A model generated the notes under the pieces. It did no database searches. It was not told where the DNA came from and worked only from the letters and a program-made list of their open reading frames with translations. Below, in pieces: positions 32,720-43,383 of a stretch of 64,000 nt of DNA. Positions within the stretch are counted from its first letter, which is position 1. Each line of letters opens with the position of its first letter. Source of the DNA: Rhodocollybia butyracea (taxonomy: Eukaryota > Basidiomycota > Agaricomycetes > Agaricales > Omphalotaceae); NCBI GenBank assembly GCA_015501585.1, contig JADNRY010000005.1, positions 558,001 through 622,000 of the forward strand, given 5' to 3'. A program made the translations under genes and the position numbers.

Positions 32720-34928
32720 ATGTCAGCTTCTTCCAATGGCAGCCACACCAGGACTGCCACCATGGCTTCAGATTTGTGTGAAACGAAGGTCTCGCCCACT
32801 GCTTCGGGGTTCACCCAATACGGTAAAGATGGACTCATTTATCCACCATCTCATCCTTATCGCACATTGGTCTTATGCTTCGACGGGTATGTTACAATCT
32901 AGTTAAACTTTTTCCCTTCCTGACAAAGCAAAGAACGGGTGACCAGTTTGACGCTGATAACTCTAATATCGTACAATTGTTCAGGGCCCTCAAAAAGGAT
33001 GACAATGAACAACAATTGGTCTATTATCAGGCAAGATATTAGAGTTTTTCCCGCATTTTTTCTGACATTCTTCTAGGCCGGTATAGGCACGTACACATCT
33101 CCTGAAATTGCCACACCACTGAGGGCCAAGATCTCCAAGGTCAGTGGTAAGTTTGTTTGGAGCCCTTTGGCGATTCTCATACTTATTTGTATATAGACTA
33201 TCGACATGGCTATCGGCTGGTATTTGGACGCTCACGTTATGGGTTCGTTGATGGACGAAGATATCTGGGATAGAACGCTAATTGTTGAACCAGGCGGCTA
33301 CGAGTTTCTTATGCAAAACTGTGGGTTCTCTGCCCAAGAATTCGCTGAGATTGTACTCATTTGTGAGTCAGATAGAGCAAATGATCGTATATGTATTTTT
33401 GGCTTTTCGCGAGGTGCATATACAGCCAGAAGGTGAACCGCTGCCTTCATATGGCATATGTTCCTTCCCCTGGCTAACTTTCCTTTTATAGTTTGGCAGG
33501 AATGGTCAATAAGGTGATGAAAACAGTTCCACCATATTTTTGGTCGTTAACGTTCATTTTATGTATGTATCTAGGTTGGCATCCTTCCTGCCTGTAACCA
33601 TCAACAGGTATTCTTATTATTTTTTGTCCTACGCCGAAATTTAATCCCCTGCCAGGTCCCATTTGCATATAAAATGTTTAGTCAAGATAACGATTGGGGA
33701 AAGGACCAGTCCGACTTGTTCAAGGAGACGTTTTCGGTTGATGCCCAGATCGAATTTGTTGGAGTGTTGTGAGTTTTTCGTTTTTTCCCATTATTTTTTA
33801 TTTATAATTGCCCGATTGTAGCGACACTGTCAGTTCGATTGGCATCATATCTCGTACTCTGCCTTTCACGACGTCGAATAACCTGATAAAGACCTTCCGA
33901 CACGCTCTGTCTTTGGACGAACATCGAGCAAAATTCAGACCTAAATTTGCTGGCCATTCAATAATCAAATCACCTTCAGACCATCCCCAGGAAGATGATG
34001 ATTCTGGCACCTATGATTACAAACATGCTCATCGTTTTAATCACCATCCTCGCAGTACCTTCGAACAACGGTACTGGAAAGATCCAAACCAGAATACTGA
34101 CATTGAGGAGGTCTGTTTTCTTAGGTTGTCAAATTAACCACAAACTCAATTTCTCTGCCATTTGTAGGTCTGGTTCGCTGGATGTCACTGTGGTACGTAT
34201 GAAGTATACCTTCTCAATAGAGAAGTCTAAGGCTTGTCATAGACGTCGGAGGCGGATCTGTGTCAAATCGTGAAACCACCAACTTGGCAAGAATTCCACT
34301 CCGATGGATGATTCGTGAATGCTTCAAGACTAATACCGGAATCTTGTTTCGCGGTGACCGTCTTCGGGACTTGGGATTGGATCCTGACGCTCTATGGCAC
34401 GATCCCAATACCCGTCCTCCTCCGATTCCAGTATCCTCATCAGCTTACATTCGGCCCATGCTACCTCCCCCGCCCAAAGGCACTAAGCATGTCATAACCA
34501 AAACTGAGGAAGAGCTTGAACTCGACGATGCATTGAGCCCCAAGTACGACCAGTTGAAGCTCGCACGTCCTTGGTGGATTCTGGAAGTTTGTCCGGTGAG
34601 ACACCAGTTTCATATGGGCAAGACAGAAGGAAAGGATCAGAATTGCAAACCTAGATTGCTTGATCTAATATGTTGGAAAGTAAAGGATCATGATTCGAAA
34701 GAAAAGGATCAAGGGGATTCGGAAGGAGACCTCAAGACGAAGGTGGAGTTCAACCTTGGAAGGGGCAGAAAAATCCCGGTACAGAGCAATGGGATAAAGA
34801 TTCATCGTAGTGTGAAGATGAGAATGGAGGCATACAAAAATGATCCAAACAATCCAAACAATAAGGATTTAAAAAAGTATCGACCCAAAGCCAAATTCAA
34901 TCCCAGGGATGTTATCTGGGTGGATTAA
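32720..34928 (+). CDS. DUF2235 (Tle1-like alpha/beta-hydrolase) protein, copy 2
   Basis: Paralogue of 28689-30949 with matching exons. It starts MSASSNGSHT at 32720 and ends RDVIWVD at 34928. The core motifs are the same: VLCFDG-TGDQFD, GFSRGAYTARS with its nucleophile elbow, DTVSSIGI and GCHCDVGGGS. Differences concentrate in the linker before VWFAGC (HPQEDDDSGTYDYK versus HPQEDDNPSTHNHK) and in the C-terminal tail, which is shorter by some 14 residues and less Lys-rich. The intron after YYQ again starts GCAAGA. All exons are open. The relaxed tail and constrained core suggest selection on the hydrolase domain. Confidence 0.86.
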
Positions 34929-35634
34929 GGATATGTATTGTTCAAAACATCCAGAGCTGCTATGGTCTGGACAAGTGAACTAGCCCCACCTTGGTTCCGC
35001 CTATACACTTGTTCTTTGGTTGCTGTTTATTCTTTATCTGCTGGGTTAACAAATTGGGACCATTTTTCAACATTTTGCGACAGTTTGCAGATGTAACAGC
35101 TCTGGTCAGTGGTGATACGATTCCTGTCAAGTTAGTTTTTTTTCTCCTTTCACGACTCATGATTTATGAACAGCACGAACATAATGAATATAACCAACAC
35201 CCATTGCCACAAAGCAAGACAGCACTGTGACCCTCTTCAAGACAGAGTTTTCACAATGGCCCGGAGATCAATGTTTGAGCTATTACTACAGCTCATGGTA
35301 AAGTTGTAAACCAACCTTCCACCATGCCTGCGCCCTTGCATTCTGAGTAAGCTTTGAGCACAGCTCTTACAGGGAGAGTATGATCTGGAACAAGAATAGC
35401 ATACCTTGGTTCAATTATCATAGGAGTTCATCCGATAACTCAAACATACCGCCTCGGCTGATAGTTATACAATTTGACATACTAGGTACAGAGGTGACCG
35501 TTGGAAACGCCTTTGTCTCCGCTTTGTGATAGATATTGAGCATGCCGCGGCCGCACAATGCATACATCATCCATAAAATTTCATATGGCTTCTTAATTTA
35601 GTGTACATACAAGATTCGAGCTAACCAACACTTT
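34929..35634. other. Intergenic
   Basis: The first 300 bp complete the second duplicon. No gene seen. Confidence 0.5.
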
Positions 35635-35718
35635 TGTTAAGATAATATGGCGCCTAATCCACTAAGCCATATAACCGGTTATATGGCTTAGTGGATTAGG
35701 CGCCATATTATCTTAACA
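35635..35718. mobile_element. 84-bp perfect palindrome flanked by 5-bp direct repeat
   Basis: TGTTAAGATAATATGGCG runs to the core CATATAACCGGTTATATG and then to the exact complement, 42 bp per arm with no mismatch and no loop. The flanks are ACTTT on both sides (35630-35634 and 35719-35723), a likely target-site duplication. The ends are TGTTA...TAACA and the core is identical to that of the palindromes at 233-1496, but most of the arm differs. I interpret it as a solo, mobile, foldback-type element of the same family. Confidence 0.75.
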
Positions 35719-35934
35719 ACTTTGACCGACATGGAGAGTTTGAAGCAAAGCAGGATGAATTCCAGTGTCCAAAACTTGAGAGACCATTCATCACTCTCTA
35801 CGAAGCACCATCCACAAATTTTTCGAAACGATGACAAAACGATGAAGTCGAAAGTGCAATTCTCACGCCACAGACGCGTATATATAATTTCCCACGCTCT
35901 TTGGCTTTTTTTTTTCTTTCTTCAACCTTCCAAG

Positions 35935-36959
35935 ATGCCCCCAGCTTCGGTAACCTTGCACAGTGGATGTAGAACTTCTTTCTCGCTGATTTTCTCTGCA
36001 ACTCGTATAGCTTATTCCCAAAGGCTTCACGTTCCTCAACAAAAAGACTTTCATTTCTATTCAAGCACGAGATGGTGTTATGGACCTCTTGAAGAAATCT
36101 GATGACAGAAACCCTGACGCTCAGGAGATGTATATATATAACAGTACTATGTCTTTCCAGCAATTCCGTCGAGGCTACTGCTTACTTTTCTACCACCTTC
36201 CCAGATTTTCACGGTTACGCTGTGCTGGATCTCAGACACCGCTTTGACCAGATTGAACGGAAAAGTGACCAGGAAAGATTGGCATGGAGCTATGCTTTTG
36301 GCGGAAATCATAACCCACTTTATGGACCTGGAAGACTCGTATTTCGGTACGCTCATCATTAACATTCGCAGCACAACTTCTGATAAGCTTGTGACCCAGG
36401 CGTTGATGACGGAGAACGCGTCGATGTCACCAACAAGGCTTACGGCGCTTTGCTCATCAAGGTCCTCCGTGAAGTGAACAAAGAGGGCGACTTGACTGTC
36501 GCTACTTTTCCGAGTCTCGAAACGTTTCTCAAAACTGCTGCTGAACTTGGTAACGCCATGGTACAAGGATCCAAGTACGAATGCGTTTGCCGAGCCATAG
36601 GAAAGCGACTCTTTAAAGGAAAGACAGCGGTACAGAAACAGCTGGAAAAGGATAGAGTCGAAGAGTGGTTGAAAACGCTGGACGAGCCGGAAGATGACGA
36701 CGACGACGAAGATGACGACGACGACGAAGATGACGACGACGACGAAGATGATGACGACGAGGATGATGAGTGGTTCTCTGGTGCAAATCTGAAAGACGAG
36801 GATTCGAAGGACCCCGATCTCACTCTCTCTAGGGTTTGGAAGGAATACAAGCAACATCTCAAATCCGTCCCTACTCTACCTTTACGTGGTCCTCCGGAGT
36901 GGGATATCACTTCTTGGTCTCAGGAGCAAAAGAAACCGTTCCTTTGGTCCTCCCAGTGA
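35935..36959 (+). CDS. Acidic protein of unknown function
   Basis: I do not recognise the family. Exons 35935-35962, 36066-36167, 36236-36346 and 36400-36959 sum to 801 nt and give 266 residues with all phases consistent. The start follows a pyrimidine-rich tract and CAAG. The N-terminal half is helical and mixed-charge (RDGVMDLLKKSDDRNPDAQEM, then RKDWHGAMLLAEIITHFMDLEDSYFG). A middle part reads LLIKVLREVNKEGD and TFPSLETFLKTAAELGNAM. A run of about 30 Asp/Glu residues, encoded by an 18-bp repeat (36690-36765), separates it from a C-terminal tail ending KKPFLWSSQ. The antisense open frames are Ser/Val-rich mirrors of this repeat and are rejected. A soluble protein is likely; the acidic run could bind histones or other basic partners, but this is a guess. 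Confidence 0.65.
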
Positions 36960-37427
36960 GTGGGATACCAGTTCCTGTCCTGAGGAGCCTGAGGAGCCGA
37001 GGATACCATTGCTTTTTTCGCGGTGGACGCTGATGAATGATTATTGAACTGTACTTATAACCACTTTGCTGCTTTGAACATGCTACGTTGCCATAATGTA
37101 GATAGAAATGCTGGAGAATAGCTGTCTGATTTTTTCTAATGATTTCACCGCCTTGAGCTCGAAGACGATTAGTCCACGCTGACAACAAAAAAGACAATCA
37201 TGCAGTAATAAACCCTAACTTGAATTCCCAACTCGTCGACGCATTTGTGCTGATGTTTCTATGTTACTACTCCATTATTGATGCATCAATCTGTGTCAAT
37301 AACAAAAGTGTCAACCTCAATGTGCAGACCAGGTTTCTAGATACGAACAAACAACGTTTAGCGACATGGTTCGGGCAAACAAACAATAGTCAAAACTGTT
37401 CGCTTCAGATGTCTCCTTCGCAAACAT
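36960..37427. other. Intergenic
   Basis: Convergent 3' ends of the acidic-protein gene and the first oxygenase gene. Nothing else seen. Confidence 0.5.
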
Positions 37428-38983
37428 TCATACATACGTAGAAGCCAACCGACCTACAATATACGCCTGCGTGTTAATAGGTGGGTATTTAGCTTCCGTA
37501 CCACAATTAGGAAGACACGCGATCTCCGCGTCAAAGTTCGGATTTGAAAAGAACACGATGGATTGACGAAGGGGAGCGATCGCTTCTGCTGGGGTGACCG
37601 TTCTCGACGGGGGAGCAACAACACGGTGTAAAGTAGACCGGAGGACATCGTTACTCCATCGTGCAAGTAAGTCTCCTACGTTAATGACGATTGTACCAGG
37701 CTGTATTTAGGGACGTTAGGAGAGTCGGAGAAAGAAGGAAACTCTTACTATGGGTGTCACTGGAATGAAGGTACCTGTGTGTGCATTCATGACTTCGAGA
37801 CCGCCAACCTGTTGAATGATAAACGTGGGGGATCCTGAAGGGTACATTGAACGAACCGAATCCTGTGTAACCTGTTGAACATGAGTAAAGAAACTTTGGC
37901 TTACTTGGAAAAGCAGGGTCAGTGTGCCATAATCTGAAAACGAAACATGAACAGGAGAATCTTTCCGAGGGTATCGACATACCACTATGAGTACCACCTC
38001 TAGCTTGCCCTTCTCGCTCAAGAGAAACGCGTTTCATTGGTGGATATGATACCAGACGCAAGTTATGGCACTGTTGGTCGATCTTATGGTCAAAGAAACT
38101 CTCCGAGAGATCAAGACCGAGCGCAATTGAGCGCATCAGCTCGACATGGAGACTGTGACAAGTCTAAGTACAGAAACAAGGCAAAACCTTTTTCGTCAGT
38201 ATTGCATATATGAACGACCATGCCACGCACCAGCACCGACGGAAGAGAAGTGAATTACCTGGAAGAACTCTAACATCGTCTGCTTAAACTCTGGAACGTC
38301 ACTCTCTTTAGGCCATTTGTTCTTCCACTCGGAGTCCCAATCTCGACCTATTTCCATCGACTGTTTACAATCTGGCGCTTTCTCGCGCAAGGCAAGGATT
38401 TCTTGGGGGTCAGTAGATTGGGTAGAGCGTTCACGACCGATCCCGACATAGCCACGGTTTGAGCGAGGGTCTTCCCATGCGAGCTGGGACTAGATCCACA
38501 TATCAAGTGTTAGTATGAAGCCGATAAGGCTACGGCGATACCCGCCTTCACTGCGTCTGGCAACTTAAAGAACTTGGTGCTCTGACAGTATATCATGACT
38601 CTTCAGACGTGGCAACGAACAAGAAGCGAGACAGGATCGACCTTTCGAAAAACGCTGGAAATTGTGTCTGTGTACACGAATATAAGCAAAAGTTAATCGA
38701 TCAACGAATGAAGCCCATGCCGTCGTTATAGAGTATGCCGATGTACTTATATTGCTTTGTAGTACATACCTGCTGGAATACCATGGTCCGAGATGTAGAT
38801 GAACCCGCTATTCTTGAATCCAGAAAGTATCTCGTTTGCCGTCTCCTTCTTCTCTGCATTCGACTTGGCCGTTCGAAACTTTGAGAATTTGATGACAGGA
38901 ATGTGGAACTCGGAGGTGACGCTAGCCAAACTTCGTTTTTGCATGAATGGACGAATATAGGCTGGAGCTCGAGCAAAGAACAT
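37428..38983 (-). CDS. 2-oxoglutarate/Fe(II)-dependent oxygenase, copy 1
   Basis: Isopenicillin-N-synthase-like oxygenase with DIOX_N and 2OG-Fe(II) domains. It starts MFFARAPAYIR at 38983. The N-domain gives FHIPVIKFSKF and SGFIYISDHGIP. The core gives AGGTHSDYGTLTLLFQ (H-x-D iron ligands), GGLEVMNAHTG, WSNDVLRSTLHRVV (distal His) and LRQSIVFFSNP (R-x-S for 2-oxoglutarate); stop at 37428. Between LLFQ and the GGLEV exon sits a 6-nt microexon (37857-37862, Asp-Ser), conserved in copy 2. One intron uses a GC donor (GCGGGT) where copy 2 has GT. Such enzymes act in secondary metabolism or detoxification; substrate unknown. The first 15 residues are basic/hydrophobic and could be a mitochondrial signal. 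Confidence 0.87.
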
Positions 38984-39508
38984 GGCAGAGAAGACACAGG
39001 AATGAGATGCTATTCAAAACAAAAGAAAGGGTAAATGTGTGGTGATGAAGCATCGTGATAGAAGGAACTTGGCAGGCAGCAGATACATACATACACTGAG
39101 TTCTCTTTGATGATTCAGACCTTCCAAACCTTCCCAATAGTCTTGACCTGCTTGGCTTTCCTAAGAATATCTGAATCAAGGCTCGTTGGGAAGCACCTAA
39201 CCAACCAGGCCGGAATGGTAAACCTGGAGGGAAGAAAGTCGACTTTTGGAGGTCTAGGCAATGTGCAAAACGCAGCTGGGACCCGCATTGAATATTGAAG
39301 CTTTGAAGAGCGCCCTCTGGCTGGTCAATCGATGACGGCTGATCTCACGAATGGCTTTGGTAATGTACGATTGCCATTTGTCTTACTCGATCTTTACCCT
39401 TCTTGTAAAAATGACGTTGGACTATGTAAGTACGCAATTATAAAATAGTCTCTTCTAGCCTGTTCTATAAAAAAACCAAATGAAATAACATATATCGTTC
39501 TCACATCA
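38984..39508. other. Intergenic between oxygenase copies
   Basis: No gene; a frame at 39107-39298 is unsupported. Confidence 0.45.
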
Positions 39509-39594
39509 TGCATTAAGAGGGAATCGAACCCCAGGCGGGTCAACCAGGCCTCAATATTCAATGGCAACGATCTTACCACTACCCCATTGATGCA
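39509..39594 (-). tRNA. tRNA-like gene, anticodon unresolved
   Basis: On the minus strand GCATCAA...TTAATGC forms an acceptor stem with one C-A mismatch. TGGGGTAGTGG is a near A box and GGTTCGATTCC a perfect B box with T-loop TTCGATT. The length, 86 nt, suggests an intron of about 14 nt. The acceptor resembles tRNA-Gly, and TTGCCA could be a GCC anticodon loop, but the anticodon stem then has mostly G-T pairs and the variable loop is too long. It may be a decaying gene. Confidence 0.5.
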
Positions 39595-39754
39595 TGACTG
39601 TGTTGCAAGTATGTTAACCTAGGTATCGGAAGTGTGCAGACCACCAATTCCCCGAGTTTAGGTGTGGTACACAATATGATGAATATCGCAAGTAAATAGA
39701 TAGTAGTCCATGTACAAAGATACCACTCGGTTCATATGCCTCCTCAACGAACAT

Positions 39755-41239
39755 TCACGCATACGTAGCAGCCAACCGACCTACAATATACGTCTCCGTA
39801 TTAACAGGTGGGTATCTAGCTTCCGCGCCACAATTAGGAAGACAAGTAATCTCCGTATCAAAGTTTGGGTTTGAAAAGAACGCGATGGATTGACGGAGGG
39901 GAGTGATAGTTTCTGCCGAGCTAATCATTTTCGCCGGGGCCGCGACGACACGGTGTAACGTAGACCGGAGGACATCGTTGCTCCATCGTGCAAGTAGGTC
40001 TCCGACGTTGATGACGATTGTTCCAGGCTGCATTGGAGAGTGTTAGAGGAATTAGAAGACGAGGGTACATGGATAAACCTTACTATGGGTGTCGCTGGAA
40101 TAAAGGTACCTGTATGTGGATTCATAACTTCGAGGCCGCCAATCTGTTGAATGATAAGCATCAGGGATTTAGGGATGAGGATGAGGGTACAGACCGAATC
40201 CTGTCAAGACGGTGATCAGTTTCAACGTGTAAGAGAGAAAGAAACCCAACATACTTGGAAAAGCAGCGTCAGTGTACCATAATCTATAGCGAAACATCAG
40301 TAGATGTGTCTATCCGAGAAATTATCAGCGCAGTTACCGCTATGTACACCAGCTCGAGCTTGACCCTTGCCATCAACCAACATACGTCTCACAGGTGGAT
40401 ATGAGAGCAGACGCAAGTTATGACATTGTTGGTCGATCTTACGGTCGAAGAAATTTTCTGAAAGATGCAGACCTAGCGCAACCGAGCGCATCATTTCAAC
40501 ATGGAGGTTGTGACACGTCTAAGTACAGAAACGTTTTCGTCAGTATTCACATATACGAACGACCATAACCAAGCCAAGTCACCTGGAAAAAGTGTAGCAT
40601 CGTCTGCTTAAACTCCGGAGCATCACTCTCTTTCGGCCATTGATTCTTCCACTCCGAGTCCCAATCCCGACCTATTTCCATCGACTCTTTGAAGTCCGGT
40701 GCTTTTTCGCGCAAGGCCAGTATTTCTTGAGCATCAGCTGATTGAGTAACGCGTTCACGACCGACTTCGACATAACCACGGTTTGAGCGGGGGTCTTCCC
40801 ATGCAAGTTGTGACTATATACAACATACATTCATGGGGAGTGATGAGCTCAGGATTACATAACTGACCTTTACTTCGTCGGGCAACTTGAAGAATTCGGC
40901 ACTCTATGACTCTTTGATTATAATCTAATCTAGCGTGACGCGAAACGAGACCAACCTTTCGAAAGACATTGGAAACCGTGTCTATATGAACACATGAATA
41001 GTAGCAATAACCAGACTATCAACATATGTACCTGTTGGAATACCATGGTCGGAGACATAGATGAACCCACTGTTCTTGAATGCTGAGACTATCTCATCTG
41101 CGGTTTCCTTCTTCTCTGTATCCGATTTTGCCGCTCGAAACTTTGAGAAATTGATAACAGGAATTCGGAAATCGGAGGCGACGCTAGCAAAACATCGTTT
41201 TTGCAGGCCAATGTAGACTGAAGCTCGGACAAAGAACAT
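39755..41239 (-). CDS. 2-oxoglutarate/Fe(II)-dependent oxygenase, copy 2
   Basis: Tandem paralogue of the gene at 37428. It starts MFFVRASVYIG at 41239 (the longer open frame upstream has no counterpart in copy 1) and stops at 39755. Motifs: FRIPVINFSKF, SGFIYVSDHGIP, RAGVHS-DYGTLTLLFQ (iron ligands; split by an intron after HS), GGLEVMNPHTG, WSNDVLRSTLHRVV and LRQSIAFFSNP. The Asp-Ser microexon is at 40195-40200, between introns of about 53 and 51 nt. Reading frame and catalytic residues are complete. Protein changes relative to copy 1 lie mainly in the surface-type stretches between motifs, so a similar reaction on a related substrate is likely. Confidence 0.87.
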
Positions 41240-41553
41240 GGGAGCAAAGAAGGAAGACGTGAGGGGCTTTTTGATAGGAAGTTTGATACCCGAATCTCCG
41301 CTCCTTCTATTTCTGAACAAGCTGTTGTTTTTCGGAGCTCGTTTTCCAAGTCCAACCGCGAAACCAAGATACAGCTGGAATTGCAAACAATAGTACGATG
41401 TAGAGTAGCGAAAGTCGTGATAGCGAAATTAGAGATACACTGAAGTAAAAGATTAGATGCGCACGCCGCAGAGCGAGAAATGTAGGTAACATAATAGTGC
41501 CATGTGATCGCTAATGGTCCAACTCAATTCGTCATAATGTCCAATGGTCACGG

Positions 41554-42516
41554 TCAGACGGAACGCGCATCTTTTTGTGCTTTGCTCCCATCGACATCCT
41601 CGATAAACCTTCCCTTTTCTCCAGCTGGTGAGGGAGCCTTCTTTGCGAAAAATGAGCCAAAACCTTTACGGCCAGTACTCTTCCCGCTGCCAGGCGTTCG
41701 TGCAGGGGGAGAGGTAGATGTACTGGCAGGCTGTAGTGAACTCTCCACCGCGACGGCGGTACTACCTCCAGGAATCTTTTCCCTCGCAACATCGTCAATC
41801 CCTGCACCAGGCTTAACCTGCTCGGCATCTGATTTAGTCACGCCTGGAGCCACCGTCTTACCCTTACCATTCTTCTTCTTGTTTGCAGCGGCAGGAGCCG
41901 CATCAGGCCCGAGTTTCATGAATTGTTCCCCGCGAATTCGCAGAAATTCTTCCAGTAAGGCAGCATTTCGTGAGTTGGCTTTGAATGCGGCTAGTATCAC
42001 ATCTCCGGCTATGGGCACTAATCCAACGGCGACGGACACAGCGTTGTTCATGAGCATCCTACGGAGAAGCCATGGAGGAATATCAGCTTTGCGAGCTTTC
42101 CGCACGACGAGGAGGTAATTTAGTGAGGCGTCTGCAACATCGCCAGCGCCAGGAATAATCCCGATAATGAATGTCCAGCCAAAGCGCAAGCCGCATAAGG
42201 AAAAGCCCTCTGTGATAGAGTAAGTAAGTTGAGGAAGATGACGCAGAATTTGGTGTCACTGACTATCTAGATAGTGAGCTCGTCTTTGGACCGATTTCAG
42301 AATCTTTGCATCTCGCGCAGATAGTCCTGGGGGTATATCACGCTGCAAAGTATCAATATTGGGATTTCTGCCATGGAAGAGAGTAAAACACACCCTTCTA
42401 CGCTGTTGCTTACCACGAGCGTCGGTATAAAACTCGTACATTGGGTCGACTGGAGCATATTGTTCGAGATGCTTTTCAAAGAGTCTCTTTCCTGCAGAGT
42501 TGAGCAAACTGTCCAT
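41554..42516 (-). CDS. DUF4112 membrane protein
   Basis: Three exons starting MDSLLNSAGKRLFEKHLEQYAP at 42516. After splicing, HYLDKGFSLCGLRFGWTFIIGIIPGAGDVADA and NNAVSVAVGLVPIAGDVILAAFKAN form the paired glycine/proline-rich hydrophobic segments of DUF4112 (two hairpins with PG-GD and PI-GD). The last 100 residues are hydrophilic, rich in Lys, Ser, Thr and Pro (ANKKKNGKGKT, TGRKGFGSFFAKKAPSPAG), probably cytosolic. DUF4112 proteins are widespread in fungi; function unknown. Intron 2 runs from GTCAGT to CACAG and restores the Lys of the LDKGF motif. Confidence 0.85.
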
Positions 42517-43383
42517 GGTATCTCAGGAGCGAAAGTGTGGTGGAAATATAAGGGATGGAGATGGAGATGGAGTGAACAACAACAGGACGGAATCGTCATG
42601 GCGTTCAGCAGCCGAATGATGTCACCAGGCAGTGCTAATAAGCGCTGAGCGCTTAGCCTTTAGCGCTCGTGTTTTCAAAACTTGAAAGCTGAGATTCAGA
42701 TACTTACTTAAAGAAATCTTGTCAGGAGATAAATTAGGGAAGATTATACTGTGCGTGCATCCTGTCTTTATCAATAGCAATACCCCGCCGACTTTCAAGC
42801 ACCGTCATCCTACTTTCAGACGAGTCTTTGAACGAACTCAAGAACGAATCATTCTTGGAGCTGGTTCGCGTGGACTACAACTTACAGGTGACACCTTCCA
42901 TTCCTCAATATTTTAATCTTGATGTATCTTCCCAGAATCTCAACAAGCCTCATAGCCCCATGACTTCGCATAACTTTTATTTATCAACACGTCTACTCTC
43001 ATCTAATACCATGCCCCCTCCGGACTTTGCATAACTCCAATGAGGGCTTGTAACCTCTTGTAACTTTATCAATCCGTTGAATGATCGTGACCTGGTAGAA
43101 CTGACCGCTGCAGTACATCTTTGATCTAACTGTCTTTGTCTCAGAAATTTTATACTTTTAAATTTTCAGTACCGTACAGGAGGTATGTTCGCATTCATGT
43201 AAATAGTCTCTTGCATTCCCATGTCACTCCGTTGTTAATATAGCTATATCTCCTCAGCGCGTGCAGAATCAACTTGTAGAAAACGGGATATCAAGTTCCG
43301 ACCTTGAACCTTCGATCCACGCAAGGGATGGCATAAATACCTTCGTTTTCCGTTGACTTGCAGCACCCGCCCTCGTTACGACC
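42517..43383. promoter_or_regulatory. Divergent intergenic region
   Basis: Separates the DUF4112 gene (-) and the EF-hand/ZZ gene (+). A self-complementary AGCGCTGAGCGCTTAGC..AGCGCT cluster lies at 42641-42666. No coding feature seen. Confidence 0.4.

Larger units (their letters stand above)
27210..35230. repeat. Direct tandem duplication, period about 4.1 kb
   Basis: 27210-31370 and 31380-35230 are direct copies including about 1.4 kb of upstream non-coding DNA and a complete DUF2235 gene. Coding exons are more alike than introns and flanks; the upstream non-coding part of copy 2 carries several deletions. Confidence 0.8.

Noticed and set aside
36147..36910. Minus-strand Ser-run and Val-run frames
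   Set aside because: Mirror of the Asp/Glu repeat; the plus-strand four-exon model keeps frame and splice sites, and these frames have no family pattern.
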